From assembly GCA_902728285.1 (NCBI GenBank), contig CACVBU010000749.1:210352-274351 (forward strand): a stretch of 64,000 nt of DNA, written 5' to 3'. Of this stretch, positions 21,124-31,735 are shown piece by piece. The position numbers and the translations under genes were made by a program. Source of the DNA: Clytia hemisphaerica (taxonomy: Eukaryota > Cnidaria > Hydrozoa > Leptothecata > Clytiidae). Below the pieces are notes generated by a model. That model had not been told where the DNA came from. It searched no databases and was given only the letters and a program-made list of their open reading frames with translations. Each line of letters starts with the position of its first letter. Within the stretch, counting starts at the first letter, position 1.

Positions 21124-23986
21124 CATAACTTCAAAAGAGATCATTCATGTACTTTGGTCTTCAACCTCAAAACCAGGTGAATACACCTCCCCAAATCATT
21201 TCGTGTTATGTGTGGATGCCAGCTCAAAATCTGTTTCATTCTTAACACCTATTTCAGCTCTTTGTAAATCCATCGAAATACCAGAAACAAAGAAACGAAA
21301 ACAATCAACCATAACTTTTGCGAAAGCGGTAAAGATAGCAAAAACAACAAGCCAACCACTAGGCGTAGCTAAACCTCAGAACTCCGATCAAACACCAATG
21401 CAAATCGATTCCGACCAAAGCACTCCCTCTATCCAAACCGTGTCAAAACCTTCCGTCGATCAAGCACCAATCCAAATCGATTCCAACCAAAGCACTTCCT
21501 CTATCAAATCGAAACCTCAGACCACCGATCATACATCAATCCATACATCAATCCAAATCGATTCCGACCAAAGCACTACTTCCTCTATCGAAGCCGTGTC
21601 GAATCCTCAAATATCCGATCAAACACCAATACAAATCGATCCAGATCAAAGCACCCTTCCTACCGAATCAAAATCTCAAACTAAAGGTCCTACTCGTGGG
21701 AAAGAAAAAATTGACTGCCATCCTAATGACATTGGCTTAGTTCTTGACAGGATTCCCTTGATGACAGATTCTGAAAAGCTCGACTTCATTGAAAATGTTT
21801 GGAAACCATGTACAGATTACAAGTATCCACAACATGAAGAAAATAAACGTAAGTGGCGCTTTAGTAATGACTATATCACTCCAGGCAAATCGAAATATTA
21901 TCATTGGCTAGCATATTCAGCTCATCATGATGGGGTGTTTTGCATTGCTTGTGCCTTATTTGGGAAAACCGTCTCAACACAGTCTAAACTTCAAAAACTT
22001 TTTACTGAACCTTTCATGAGATGGAATGGAATGAATACACGTTTTAAAAATCATCAAGAGAAGAGTGAACTGCATAGGGCTTGTACGGAAATTATGCAAG
22101 CGCTTCAAAGCCAACAAAAAGGAGAAACCCAAAAAATATCAACTGTTATTGACAAGAACAAAGCAAAAAGGATCGAAAAGAATCGTAGTAAGATTATGCC
22201 AATAATCAAAACTGTTGTCCTATGTGCACGACAAAACATTCCCATGAGAGGACATAGAGATGACAGCAAGCACATAGACGATGCGAGTAACAACCCGGGA
22301 AACTTTCAGGAACTTTTAAAATTTAGAGTTGACAGCGGCGACGTAGTTTTGAAAGATCATTTGGAGAACTGTCCAAAAAACGCATCTTACAGATCTAAAA
22401 CGATTCAAAATGAAATCCTGAGTTGCATTGGTAACTTAATTACACGGGGATTGGCTGAGGAAATCAGGAAAGCTCGTTTCTTCTCTGTCATAGCAGATGA
22501 ATCTACAGATTCTAATACAAAAGAGCAAATGTCTTTGGTTATTCGCTTTATTGACGAGAACAGTCAGGTACGTGAAGAATTTATTCGTTTTATTGAATGT
22601 GAATCGACAGCTGCTGAAGCTTTAGTAACTAACATTACCGAGGTAGTAGCATCCCTCTTTCTAAACATGAAAGATTTACGAGGTCAAGCTTACGATGGGG
22701 CTGGAAATATGGCTGGGGCTAAATCAGGAGTAAGCACGAGAATTCGCGAACTGTATCCCAAAGCTCTCTATTTCCACTGTGCTTCTCATAGATTAAATCT
22801 TGCGGTTGCCTCGTCAACCAACATTAGAGGTGTGAGAAACATGATGGACTCCGTTAGAAAGTGCAGCGAGGTGTTCCGTTTTTCTGCAAAAAAGACGGAT
22901 TTACTTAGAGTAAATGTGATTCTACTAATGCCCACAGAAAGGAGGGAAACACTTCTTGATGTTTGTAAGACACGTTGGTTGCAGAGGATAGATGGTTTGG
23001 AAAGAGTAGAAGAACTTATGTCTGCGATTTTAGAAACACTCGATATGATTGCTAACAACCACGATGGTTCATACAATAACAAGGATGGAAGAGCTGATGC
23101 GCGCGGACTATACTGGACATTTCGTTCCTTTACTTTCATCGTCCACCTCATCATTGTCCGTAATGTGATGTCTTACACCCTTCCACTAACCTATGAATTG
23201 CAGAATAAACAACTGGACATTATCAAGGCATACGAAGCTATTGATACCGTCATTACATCACTCGAAGAATGTCGCGAAAACATAAACACAGTTCATAAGG
23301 AATGGTATGATCAGGACGTTGAATTCGCATCTAAGCTTGGGACCCAACCATCAGTCAAACGGATTGCAGGGCAGCAAACTCTCCGTGAGAACTATGACAC
23401 CGATTCTCCCAGCGAATACTACAAGCTATCGCTCACCATCCCATTACTTGATCGGGTCTTCAATGAAATGAAAGAACGATTCTCGCCGAAACGGCGAATT
23501 CATTTAAACGGAAACTATATTCGCCCAAACATAGTTATCTCAACGGAGGATTGGAAAGACAAGGTCCGGCAGTTTGCGAATGAATATGTGGACGATCTAC
23601 CTGAAAAGACAAATTTGGAAACTGAGCTACGTCAATGGCAGATATATTGGACAAATCAGGCAAAACAAGGCCACTTACCAGATACGATCATCGATACGCT
23701 GACCGCAATTAATCCGATCAAACATTGGTTCACGAATATTTATGTCATGCTATGCTTAGTTGCGGTGGTACCAGCAACATCCAACTCCTGCGAACGATCA
23801 ATGTCCAAGTTAAGAATTTTGAAAACTTATCTCAGAGCTACAATGAGCCAAGATCGTTTATCATCGTTAGCTCTGGCAAACATTCATCGTGAATTTGATC
23901 TCAATCCGGAAAAGATTTTGGACATTTTCTCTCAAGAATATCACCATAGACTCGAGCTTTGTGATTTTGATTTACTAAATTTCTAA
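21095..23986 (+). CDS. hAT-family transposase with OTU C-terminal part
   Basis: 963-residue ORF. Residues 1-45 complete the OTU domain (SPNHFVLCVD, catalytic His). Residues about 95-195 are a low-complexity linker with four copies of a DQTPIQIDSDQST-like unit. Then come a TTF/BED-type zinc finger (FCIACALF with a later H...H) and the DUF4371-type start of the RNase H fold. The first catalytic Asp is in VIADESTDS (residue 468); RGQAYDGAGNMAG follows. The C-terminal hAT dimerisation region has NSCERSMSKLRILKTYLR with the catalytic Glu at residue 900, then LALANIHRE. Cut-and-paste transposase of the surrounding element. The ORF is open throughout, with all three functional blocks present. The first codons are only an in-frame reading, not a true start. 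Confidence 0.88.
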   Translation: MFTRVVKLPDITSKEIIHVLWSSTSKPGEYTSPNHFVLCVDASSKSVSFLTPISALCKSIEIPETKKRKQSTITFAKAVKIAKTTSQPLGVAKPQNSDQTPMQIDSDQSTPSIQTVSKPSVDQAPIQIDSNQSTSSIKSKPQTTDHTSIHTSIQIDSDQSTTSSIEAVSNPQISDQTPIQIDPDQSTLPTESKSQTKGPTRGKEKIDCHPNDIGLVLDRIPLMTDSEKLDFIENVWKPCTDYKYPQHEENKRKWRFSNDYITPGKSKYYHWLAYSAHHDGVFCIACALFGKTVSTQSKLQKLFTEPFMRWNGMNTRFKNHQEKSELHRACTEIMQALQSQQKGETQKISTVIDKNKAKRIEKNRSKIMPIIKTVVLCARQNIPMRGHRDDSKHIDDASNNPGNFQELLKFRVDSGDVVLKDHLENCPKNASYRSKTIQNEILSCIGNLITRGLAEEIRKARFFSVIADESTDSNTKEQMSLVIRFIDENSQVREEFIRFIECESTAAEALVTNITEVVASLFLNMKDLRGQAYDGAGNMAGAKSGVSTRIRELYPKALYFHCASHRLNLAVASSTNIRGVRNMMDSVRKCSEVFRFSAKKTDLLRVNVILLMPTERRETLLDVCKTRWLQRIDGLERVEELMSAILETLDMIANNHDGSYNNKDGRADARGLYWTFRSFTFIVHLIIVRNVMSYTLPLTYELQNKQLDIIKAYEAIDTVITSLEECRENINTVHKEWYDQDVEFASKLGTQPSVKRIAGQQTLRENYDTDSPSEYYKLSLTIPLLDRVFNEMKERFSPKRRIHLNGNYIRPNIVISTEDWKDKVRQFANEYVDDLPEKTNLETELRQWQIYWTNQAKQGHLPDTIIDTLTAINPIKHWFTNIYVMLCLVAVVPATSNSCERSMSKLRILKTYLRATMSQDRLSSLALANIHREFDLNPEKILDIFSQEYHHRLELCDFDLLNF

Positions 23987-24606
23987 ATTTTTACGTTATT
24001 TTTTCTAAGTCTACGTCTAGATTGATCTTTTAATCGATGCGTCCAAGTATTTTCTTTTTTGATTTTGATATTGGAAAAGCCGAAAATCCAACATTATAGA
24101 ACTAAAATAATCGGTAAATATAAAAGGTTGCCAATAACAGAGTGAAACGAGTCTCAATTTGAATTATTTTAATCTTATCTGTTAGAAAAAAATGAAATTT
24201 TAGAATTGTAGAAAACTAAGCGATGATCTCACATTCAATATTTTCGTTAGTTTCATTATGTACATTTTATTTCTATTATATATCTGTATGTACACTAGTA
24301 CTCAGTATAACGGATTTATGGCGTGCCGGGACTGCCTCCGTGCTAACAAATCTAGTTTATTATCTTCGACGTTATGTTACTAGCTTTCCTTCCGTAGGTT
24401 TGGATTCGAGTTATACACTATCTATAACTCAGAGAAACATCGTAATTAAGCGTAATTATTTGTCAATAAGAGTCGACTAATCAAATAATAGGAATAAAGT
24501 TTCATGAGAATCGGGAAAAAAATCGGTGAAAAATCGGGATTATTAGAAAAAATCGGGAAATCGGATTTCTTTCACATAGTGACCTAAAAACCTGTATCCG
24601 CCCCTG

Positions 24607-25960
24607 TTCTCTACAAGATGGTAAGGGTGGCAAAGTAGATGGTATGTCTACTTTGTTCAGAAAATGCAGGTCCACATGTTTAAAGCAGATTTCGGGTCAA
24701 AGCTCGTTCGTCGAGTTGACTTTTATACTTCGCTAGTGACGTGAGAGGCATTTCACTACTCACTATGTACATGTAGGGCCCTCGATCAGGAACATGGATC
24801 AGGATCAGAATCAGGAACCCACTAACCACTGGACCATGCATGTCCACCGGTCTTCGCACTGCCCCCTGCTATCACACCACTACTGACGAGAAACTATTTA
24901 ACCTCTAAACAATTGTTTTAAATTTATTTAGAATGATGTAGATGATAGTGGTCTAGAAGCCTCCCAAAATACAAATGTAATTTTTTAAAAGAGCAACTTT
25001 TGTCTTGAAAATAAAAACATGTCTTTTTTGGTAGGCTAAATTTCTAACTTTCATTCTTTCTGGATTATCCCTATTAAACGCTTTTTTGGCTGGTGTAGAA
25101 CCAGGGAGGTATTTTCCACAACACTTCGATATTTTTTGATTCAGAGGTGCTATGATCATGAAACCTGACAGTATCAACTATCGCGATAGCAATATTGTGG
25201 AAAAGAATTTATTGATGACGTCATCTGAAAATTGCTAACGTCATCATAATTTTCTCACCTTTTCGCATTTTCGATTAATTCACTTGGGTGACATCAAATT
25301 TGTCCGACTCTTGATAGAAAATTGCCTCCATAAAATGCTTTTTTCCCACACCCTGAAACACATAAAATTTTAAGAGTTTAAATCTATAATCTATAATAGA
25401 AAAAAATTCACTTGTAATGAACAATAAACAATGAAACACTTATCAACCATAATCGAAAAAGAGGGTTTGAGATTACTAGAGTTGAATGGTGTCAACTATT
25501 TGTATATGTGAGCGTGCCCAGTGTAATGACTTCAGATTTTTGACGCCAATGGAACCTGGTACACTAGAGCCCAATACTCTTTTACACAGCTTTTGGTGCA
25601 AGTATTTATGGGTGCATACCAACAAAATATCAGTTTGGGTCAGGTTGTGATTGATGGGAAAAAATAATACCAGAAAGATTCTTTACCTGGTTTTGATCAA
25701 ACCAAAATTAGTTAACGAATACTTGCGTGTCTTGAAACTTTTACATCTCAATTTGTAATTTTATTTTATATTTGAATTCCTTTTTCACTATAACGAAAAT
25801 ACATAGTCAGGTAGAATTAGATTCATACATAGACAAGATTCCTAACGAGCTCAAACTTGAAAGGTAGATTTATAACTACTATTAATTTATAACTTTTTGC
25901 AAGAACTATTACAAATTTTAATGTTTGGAGGTGACGAATAAGAGGGATAAGACTGTTTTA
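24607..25960. other. No gene seen
   Basis: Non-coding stretch right of the hAT element. A minus-strand ORF at 24953-25177 is short and unlike anything known. Around 25170-25260 there are a short palindrome (TATCGCGATA) and two near-identical GACGTCAT/ACGTCATC motifs, without further context. Confidence 0.4.
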
Positions 25961-25964
25961 GAAG

Positions 25965-26774
25965 CTATGTCATCAAAGTAGCGATGACACTGGCATATCG
26001 ATTTCCCTTTGTTCTTCGTCGGGCAGGGAGGGTTCGCTGTTGTGGTTCGTCTCTGCATAAATGTTCAATGTCGTCGATCTCATTGGTTTCTTCGTTATTG
26101 TCTTCATCAATGTCGGTGTGTTGGAATTCTTTCAAAAGACATATTTCGAATTCTGTCGCAAGCAAAGAAATTTCGTCGAAGATAGCTCTCGTCAATTGGT
26201 ACCGATAGCAGCCTTCCTCCACAACCACTTGCATGTCGATGGTGACAACGTTTCCATTAGCATCACATATGGCGTCCCAATATGGCTGACAATATCAACT
26301 TCCTCAGTTTCGGCTTGTACAAGGAAGCTGCCAACAATTTTAGTGGTAGGATTCAATTGTTCTAATTGATAAGACCGTGAAAGTTGGATGACATTAAATG
26401 GATAGCCATAAGTACCACGAAAAGCAACGATTTCTCCGGTAGTGAACGGGAACGGGTTTGTTTCATCGGAATCCATCGTTTGACAAGGAAGCTCTTCAAC
26501 TCTCGAAACTGTATTTGGTAGGTTCCCGATAACGCGGCGTGAAGCATGGGTACCTAAAATTGTCGGTGGTGTTCCAAACCTTCGCTTACTGAAACCTCTT
26601 AACTTTCGCATTGGTCTGGATTTTCAAAGCGGTTTTCACTTCTTTAAAGTGAGAAAGATCGTCATCGTTCACATCAAGGTTGATTCGCTCCATGTAATCG
26701 AAGCACTGGCTGACATTGCCAAAAGAGAGGTTTTCTTTCAACAACGACTGATCTTCAATTGCCTTCTTTTTCAA
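25965..26774 (-). pseudogene. Unrecognised coding remnant, three frames
   Basis: Three overlapping minus-strand frames read like pieces of one protein. 26586-26774 holds NVSQCFDYMERINLDVND. 26192-26611 holds FPFTTGEIVAFRGTYGYPFN and TKIVGSFLVQAETEEVDIV. 25965-26234 holds MQVVVEEGCYRYQLTRAIFD and an acidic tail (DIDEDNNEETNEIDD). Joining them needs a frame change at about 26600 and another near 26290, where a TGTCAG acceptor-like site may instead mark an intron. The middle part looks like a small barrel domain. I do not recognise the family. It may be the end of another transposon gene, or downstream exons of the 27933-31997 gene, from which a minisatellite separates it. Confidence 0.4.
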
Positions 26775-26930
26775 CTCGCCTTTCTGTGAAATCGAGAACA
26801 GATCATTTTGTTGTTTTTCTCTGAATTGCCAAATTAAAGATACGTTTTCGATCAGGGGGGGAGGTCAGTGTACCAGAAAACGGCATGTATCCTAGGGTGG
26901 GTGGGTGTTTGAGAAAAAAATTTGTCATGT

Positions 26931-27150
26931 ACTACCTGTGTACTTTAATTGGCGTGTTGGGTCCAAAATCGATTTTGATTTTTACTACCTGTGTACTATA
27001 ATTGGGGTGTTGGGTCCAAAATCGATTTTGACTTTTACTACCTGTGTACCAAAATAGGGATGTTGGGTCCAAATTCGATTCAGATTTTTACTACCTGTGT
27101 ACCAAAATAGGGGTGTTGGGTCCAAAATCGATTCTGATTTTTACTACCTA
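26931..27150. repeat. Minisatellite, 53-bp unit, about 4 copies
   Basis: Each unit starts with TACTACCTGTGTAC, continues with a GGGGTGTTGGGTCCAAAATC-like stretch and ends in a T-run. Starts fall at 26931, 26984, 27037, 27090 and 27143, exactly 53 bases apart. The unit resembles the 50-52 bp unit at 32600-32840. Confidence 0.9.
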
Positions 27151-27932
27151 TGAAATCAGGTGAAAGAATAAGAGTACAAATAATTTCTTCCCCCTCAAAT
27201 TTGGTCAATTTTTAAGAATATTTTCCCTATCAGCCAAAAAAACAGTTATTCCAGGTTATTCTTAGATACAAAAATAAGTGTCAATTGGAACTTTGGAATA
27301 CGAAATAAATTTTGTTGAAAAAAGTGTTCATTGAATCCATAATGGTTCTTTACTTTGTTGTAATATATATAGGTGAATAAATTTAACAAAAGATGTCTAT
27401 GAAAAATAAAGCAGCCTAGATATTTTAAAAGCTAAAAACCTAAGCAAACACTTGATTTTCTTTGATACCCTGAAGAAAAGGTGTCTAGATTTAATATGTT
27501 ATCAACTCTCACAGACTCTTTATCAAGTTGTGGCTTACAAATAAAACCTTCCTGTTTTGCCATAGGGATTTCTTCTCAATGACAAAAACCTGAGAAAACT
27601 TATAATGAAGTATACATGTATTGTAACTGATTGGAAAAATAATAATCAAAAACCGCATAATAAATTACAAAATGATCAACTTGATTTAGTGCATGCAAAA
27701 CTTTGCCCTCACAGACTAAAATTAGAGGAATTTAGGGAACTTTCAAATAGGCTTAAGAAGAAGAAACTTGTCTCGTTTTTCTAGGTTTCTTCAATCAAAT
27801 CATAAAAAATATAAACAAATTCAATCAAACTCAATGTACTGCAAGTTTAGAAGTAATTTTTAAAACAGTGAATTTAGATAAAAATAGAAATAAAAACAAA
27901 TCTCAACTTATCTCAAAGTTTCTTAGAACAAT
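27151..27932. other. No gene seen
   Basis: AT-rich non-coding sequence between the minisatellite and the stop codon of the minus-strand gene; its right part is likely 3' UTR. Confidence 0.5.
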
Positions 27933-28485
27933 TTAACACTTGCGCTTTTTCAAAATATCTTTCTCTTTATCTGAGATAACTTCAATCTGATCCTCATTAG
28001 GGTGGTTTTCTGTCATGTGGAGTTTTAAGTTGTACGACCAAGTGTACATGTTGCACGAGGGGCAAGTGATGATACGATTTGTACATGGAGTTGTTTTGGT
28101 AGACTTATTGCCAACTCTTTTATACTTGTAAAAGTAAAGACAATTAGATTGAGGACTGTGATATACATTGTTACCACTCTTTGAAGATGATACCAAGTGA
28201 GGCTTGGACCCTTCTTTCCCACAAAACCCACATAATGATTGTGTTATTATTATTTCCTTATGAATGATATGTTTTCCGATATGAATTCTCATTTCTTTAT
28301 GCTCTACGATTTTTGTGCAAATCTTGCACTTAACTTTCTTTGATGTGGCGTCGACTTCAGCAGAAGCAGAAGATGATGGAGCGTTTTCTGGTTGGTTTGG
28401 GCTTAAAGTCAAATGGACACTAATGTCTTGGATTAGTTGTTTATCAAAATTGTAAATGGAGCAGCCTTTGGGGGGGATTCAATAA
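27933..28485 (-). other. C-terminal zinc-binding block of the fungal-like DDE gene
   Basis: The last exon encodes KCKICTKIVEHKEMRIHIGK (C2H2-like), then LCGFCGKEG, a spaced TTPCTNRIITCPSC pair and WSYNLKLHMTENH. It has about ten Cys/His ligands and ends in KKRKC and a stop at 27933. The block is a fused zinc-finger array rather than classical tandem C2H2 fingers and would serve nucleic-acid or end recognition. The exon probably begins near 28485, after a run of C. Confidence 0.65.
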
Positions 28486-31400
28486 GATCTATGGTTTGAT
28501 GGTCATGCAATTTTTCCTTTAACCAATAATGGATCTGAAACACACTTTCCGGTAGAATAAAGTCTTCCATCAACCTCTGTAATCTCTAATTCTCTAACCT
28601 GTACTTGAACAGAAATGTTATCCAGGTCCTTACACGAAATCAAAGTTTTAGCATGATCTCCATCTTTGATACCAACAACAACAGAAATTTTCATTTGCTT
28701 TTTTCCACCTCGGCAATGATAGGATCCCCTACAGATATTGTGTCATTCAGACTAACCTTTTCCTGAGAATCACTGGTAAACTTGCTCAATCCTCTCACCT
28801 TTCTCAATCGATCTGCAGATAGGGGCTTTTCTTTTGAAATTTGTTTAAGGACTGTTGCTTTATAGACATTCTTTCCACCAACTTCAAAATATGACAATAC
28901 ATTTCTGTCACTGTCAATGACATCAAAAAGCTCTACTCCGTCTACTTCCTCATTCTCTTGAACTAACTCGCAATCTGATGTTGATACTTCTTCTTCCATC
29001 ACTGACCAGTCTTCCTCCCTTTCACTGACACCAATAACTCTAAAGAAAGGGCGCTTTAGAGTGACACCTTCAAGACTAAGATCAACAGGATTGAATTCAA
29101 ATTCAGCTTTGACTGCTAAAGCTTGACCTTGTAGAAGTCCAAACTTCTATGATGTTGTCAGATTGACACTAGAAACGACAAGATTGCCAGACCAGTCTTT
29201 GCAACTTGAGTGGTCCAATACAAGCCGGCGAGACAATCGACCTTTATGAACCCATTTGGGATGATTTGATAAAATCTCGTCGCATAATGATATTGAAGAA
29301 GTTAAGTTTATGAGCTCGAATGCATCCAAGTTTTTGTGGCCGAATGACATTCGACAGTTACCGAAAAATCTCTCCGCAGGATCTGTTCCATTTAATACTG
29401 TGTAGAAAGATTGCGTCGGTGCATGAATTTGTAGTTTAGCAATACAAAAAATAGTATCTATAAATGTGCTTTGAAGATCGTGGTAGAGTTGGTTTGGGAT
29501 CTTAAATGCATCTTCCCTATTCAGAGCGAGAAGGGAGGAAGCTCCTGTTGCAATGAATTGGACCTGAAGTAAAACAAAGCAAAACAAGAAGATATTAATT
29601 TCCTTAGTAAGTGTTGGGATGTTAGAAAATTTGTTACAAGAGCAGATTATATTAATAATGCCAAAGTGACTATCTTTTGTTAATGGATAATTAATTTTTA
29701 CTAAAAATCATCTGCTCTCATACCTGCTCATACACAAATTTTGGACGTCCCTACCCTGCCTTCCTGAAAGAAACAACTATATGAAAATCATTAATGAGGT
29801 CCGCCTTTCAAAATGAAAAATGCAAATATCAAAATCAAACAAGGAAAGAATAAACATGCTTTTGAAAATTTGCTACCCCCTACTGAGAAAATGGATGATA
29901 CGACTACCAAACCTGATTTGTGAGTGAATGCTCTGCATATGAATATGAATACAAACAAATGATAGCTTCATAAACTGCGGCAACCAAGACAAGAACATTT
30001 TTTATCAAAGTCAATTTGAAAGGTATCTGCTCCCTTTTTGGCGTCTTTGATTACTTCAATGAAGCTAAAGGCACATTCTGTTTATCCCCTTGGATAAACA
30101 AGTGATTCCACTTCATGTGTACGAATATCTGCAAGCTTCATTATGTCTCCCACGTCCTGTTTAGTTACTTGAATATTAGCAACCTCTAGCTTGCCACTTA
30201 TTAATGAAGTCCAGCATCTTTTGGACAAATGCTTGGCATCGTATTTAACTGTTTCGAGGTTGTTACCAATATTTGTTTCAATCAATGGAAGGGCAGGATT
30301 TTCTTCCCAAGATCTGAGTTAGAATCCAGTTCATTTTGAGTGATAGCGTGCATGGCCTGTCTTCGAGTTGAATCACCGTCAGTGTTAAAATTCAAAGGGT
30401 TTGCATCTATTTTGTTTTTGATGCTCTGGCTGATGTTGTTGACTGTTCCAATTCGTCTATGTCATCAGAAAATTAAGTCAGTTATGTATTGTTGGATCAG
30501 CCTCAAAATTGCAGGGAATGAAGCAGTGACTGACAGTGGAAATGACCTAAATATCATATAGCTACAAACTTCACTTACCAGTAACCAGACATTCTTTGGG
30601 AATATGGATCCCCCCTGCTGAAAGTTTTTCTTGTAGGATTTCAGCATCTTCCATTGTGTTAAAATCTAGGCTTACATTGCCATGGTGTTCGTAGCAGGTA
30701 CCAACAATCTTATTGGCTTTTGAATCGTATCGAAACCGAGGATTGATAAATGTCTCATCTGATTTGATAGACAAACCAAATTTTGAACTTTCATCTCCTT
30801 CAAACTTCATGTTGAAATTTTCATTGAAAGAATCTTTGTATGACATATCCCGGAATAATTTCAAATGTGCTCCTTAAAATAAAAAAAGGTATAAAAAAAC
30901 AACAAACTGTTATCGAGAGTAGATACAGGTAGATGGTAGATGTTTATAATAAAAAACAATACAGTAATAAAAGAGCATTGTTCAACTGAGTTCAATACAA
31001 TATAACGCATTTAAAAGTATTTCTTGTGTTTGTTTTGAAATAATGATAAATGAAATACCTTTTTTACTCATTCTGTTAGCAAGGGATGTACTTGGGAGGA
31101 CATTTGCCCTGTACAAAATATCCAGTAGTAATGGGCCTCCAAACTTTAAAACCAAAAACGCCAGGTCTTTATCATCCTGGCTTTATAAACACCTGCCACA
31201 GCATCTGTGCACTTGCCAAGAATATATTGGATACTCTGATTGTTATTTAGGGCAACATTGACAAGAAAGTGCAGTCGTGGAACTTTATTTTCAGCAATAT
31301 AGATAACAAAGCGTTTGTAAAAAGAAAGCGTTTTACCAAGTTGCTCCACCTTGTTGTTAAGTTTGTAATTCTCAATAGAAAGGAGAGAGTCTTACTTCTG

Positions 31401-31735
31401 ATTTTTCTCGAACTTGTTTTTCAATTGATTGAATGTCAAACATTCATTTGGAATATGGGTTGAAGGATCATCGTTTTGAGAACGTGCTAGGATTCTTTTT
31501 AGAGATGAGTCTTTTCCTAACAGAGAACAGTCTTTGTTTATTTCTCCATCAACATTGATGTCCATCACAAAGTCTTTCAGACTACATTGTTTGGTATGAA
31601 ATTTCTGTTTTGAAATCACAAAAGGCTGACTGTCCAGTATTTGGTAGGGAAAGTCTTGAAGTATGTTAATCGGGGGATTTGGGGAAAATCCAGAACAGTA
31701 TTTCAGTTCAACACCAATTCTCATGTTTTTCGAAC

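Larger units (their letters stand above)
18956..24606 (+). mobile_element. hAT DNA transposon with OTU-like domain, near complete
   Basis: Bounded by a perfect 16-bp terminal inverted repeat, CAGGGGCGGATACAGG at 18956-18971 and its complement at 24591-24606. The five bases TTCTC lie directly outside both ends and are the best candidate target-site duplication, although hAT elements usually make 8 bp. The 5651-bp element encodes on the plus strand a short N-terminal exon, an OTU-protease-like region and a hAT transposase. A MITE is nested at 19904-20262. The end sequences, transposase and size together make this a once-autonomous element. Confidence 0.88.
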
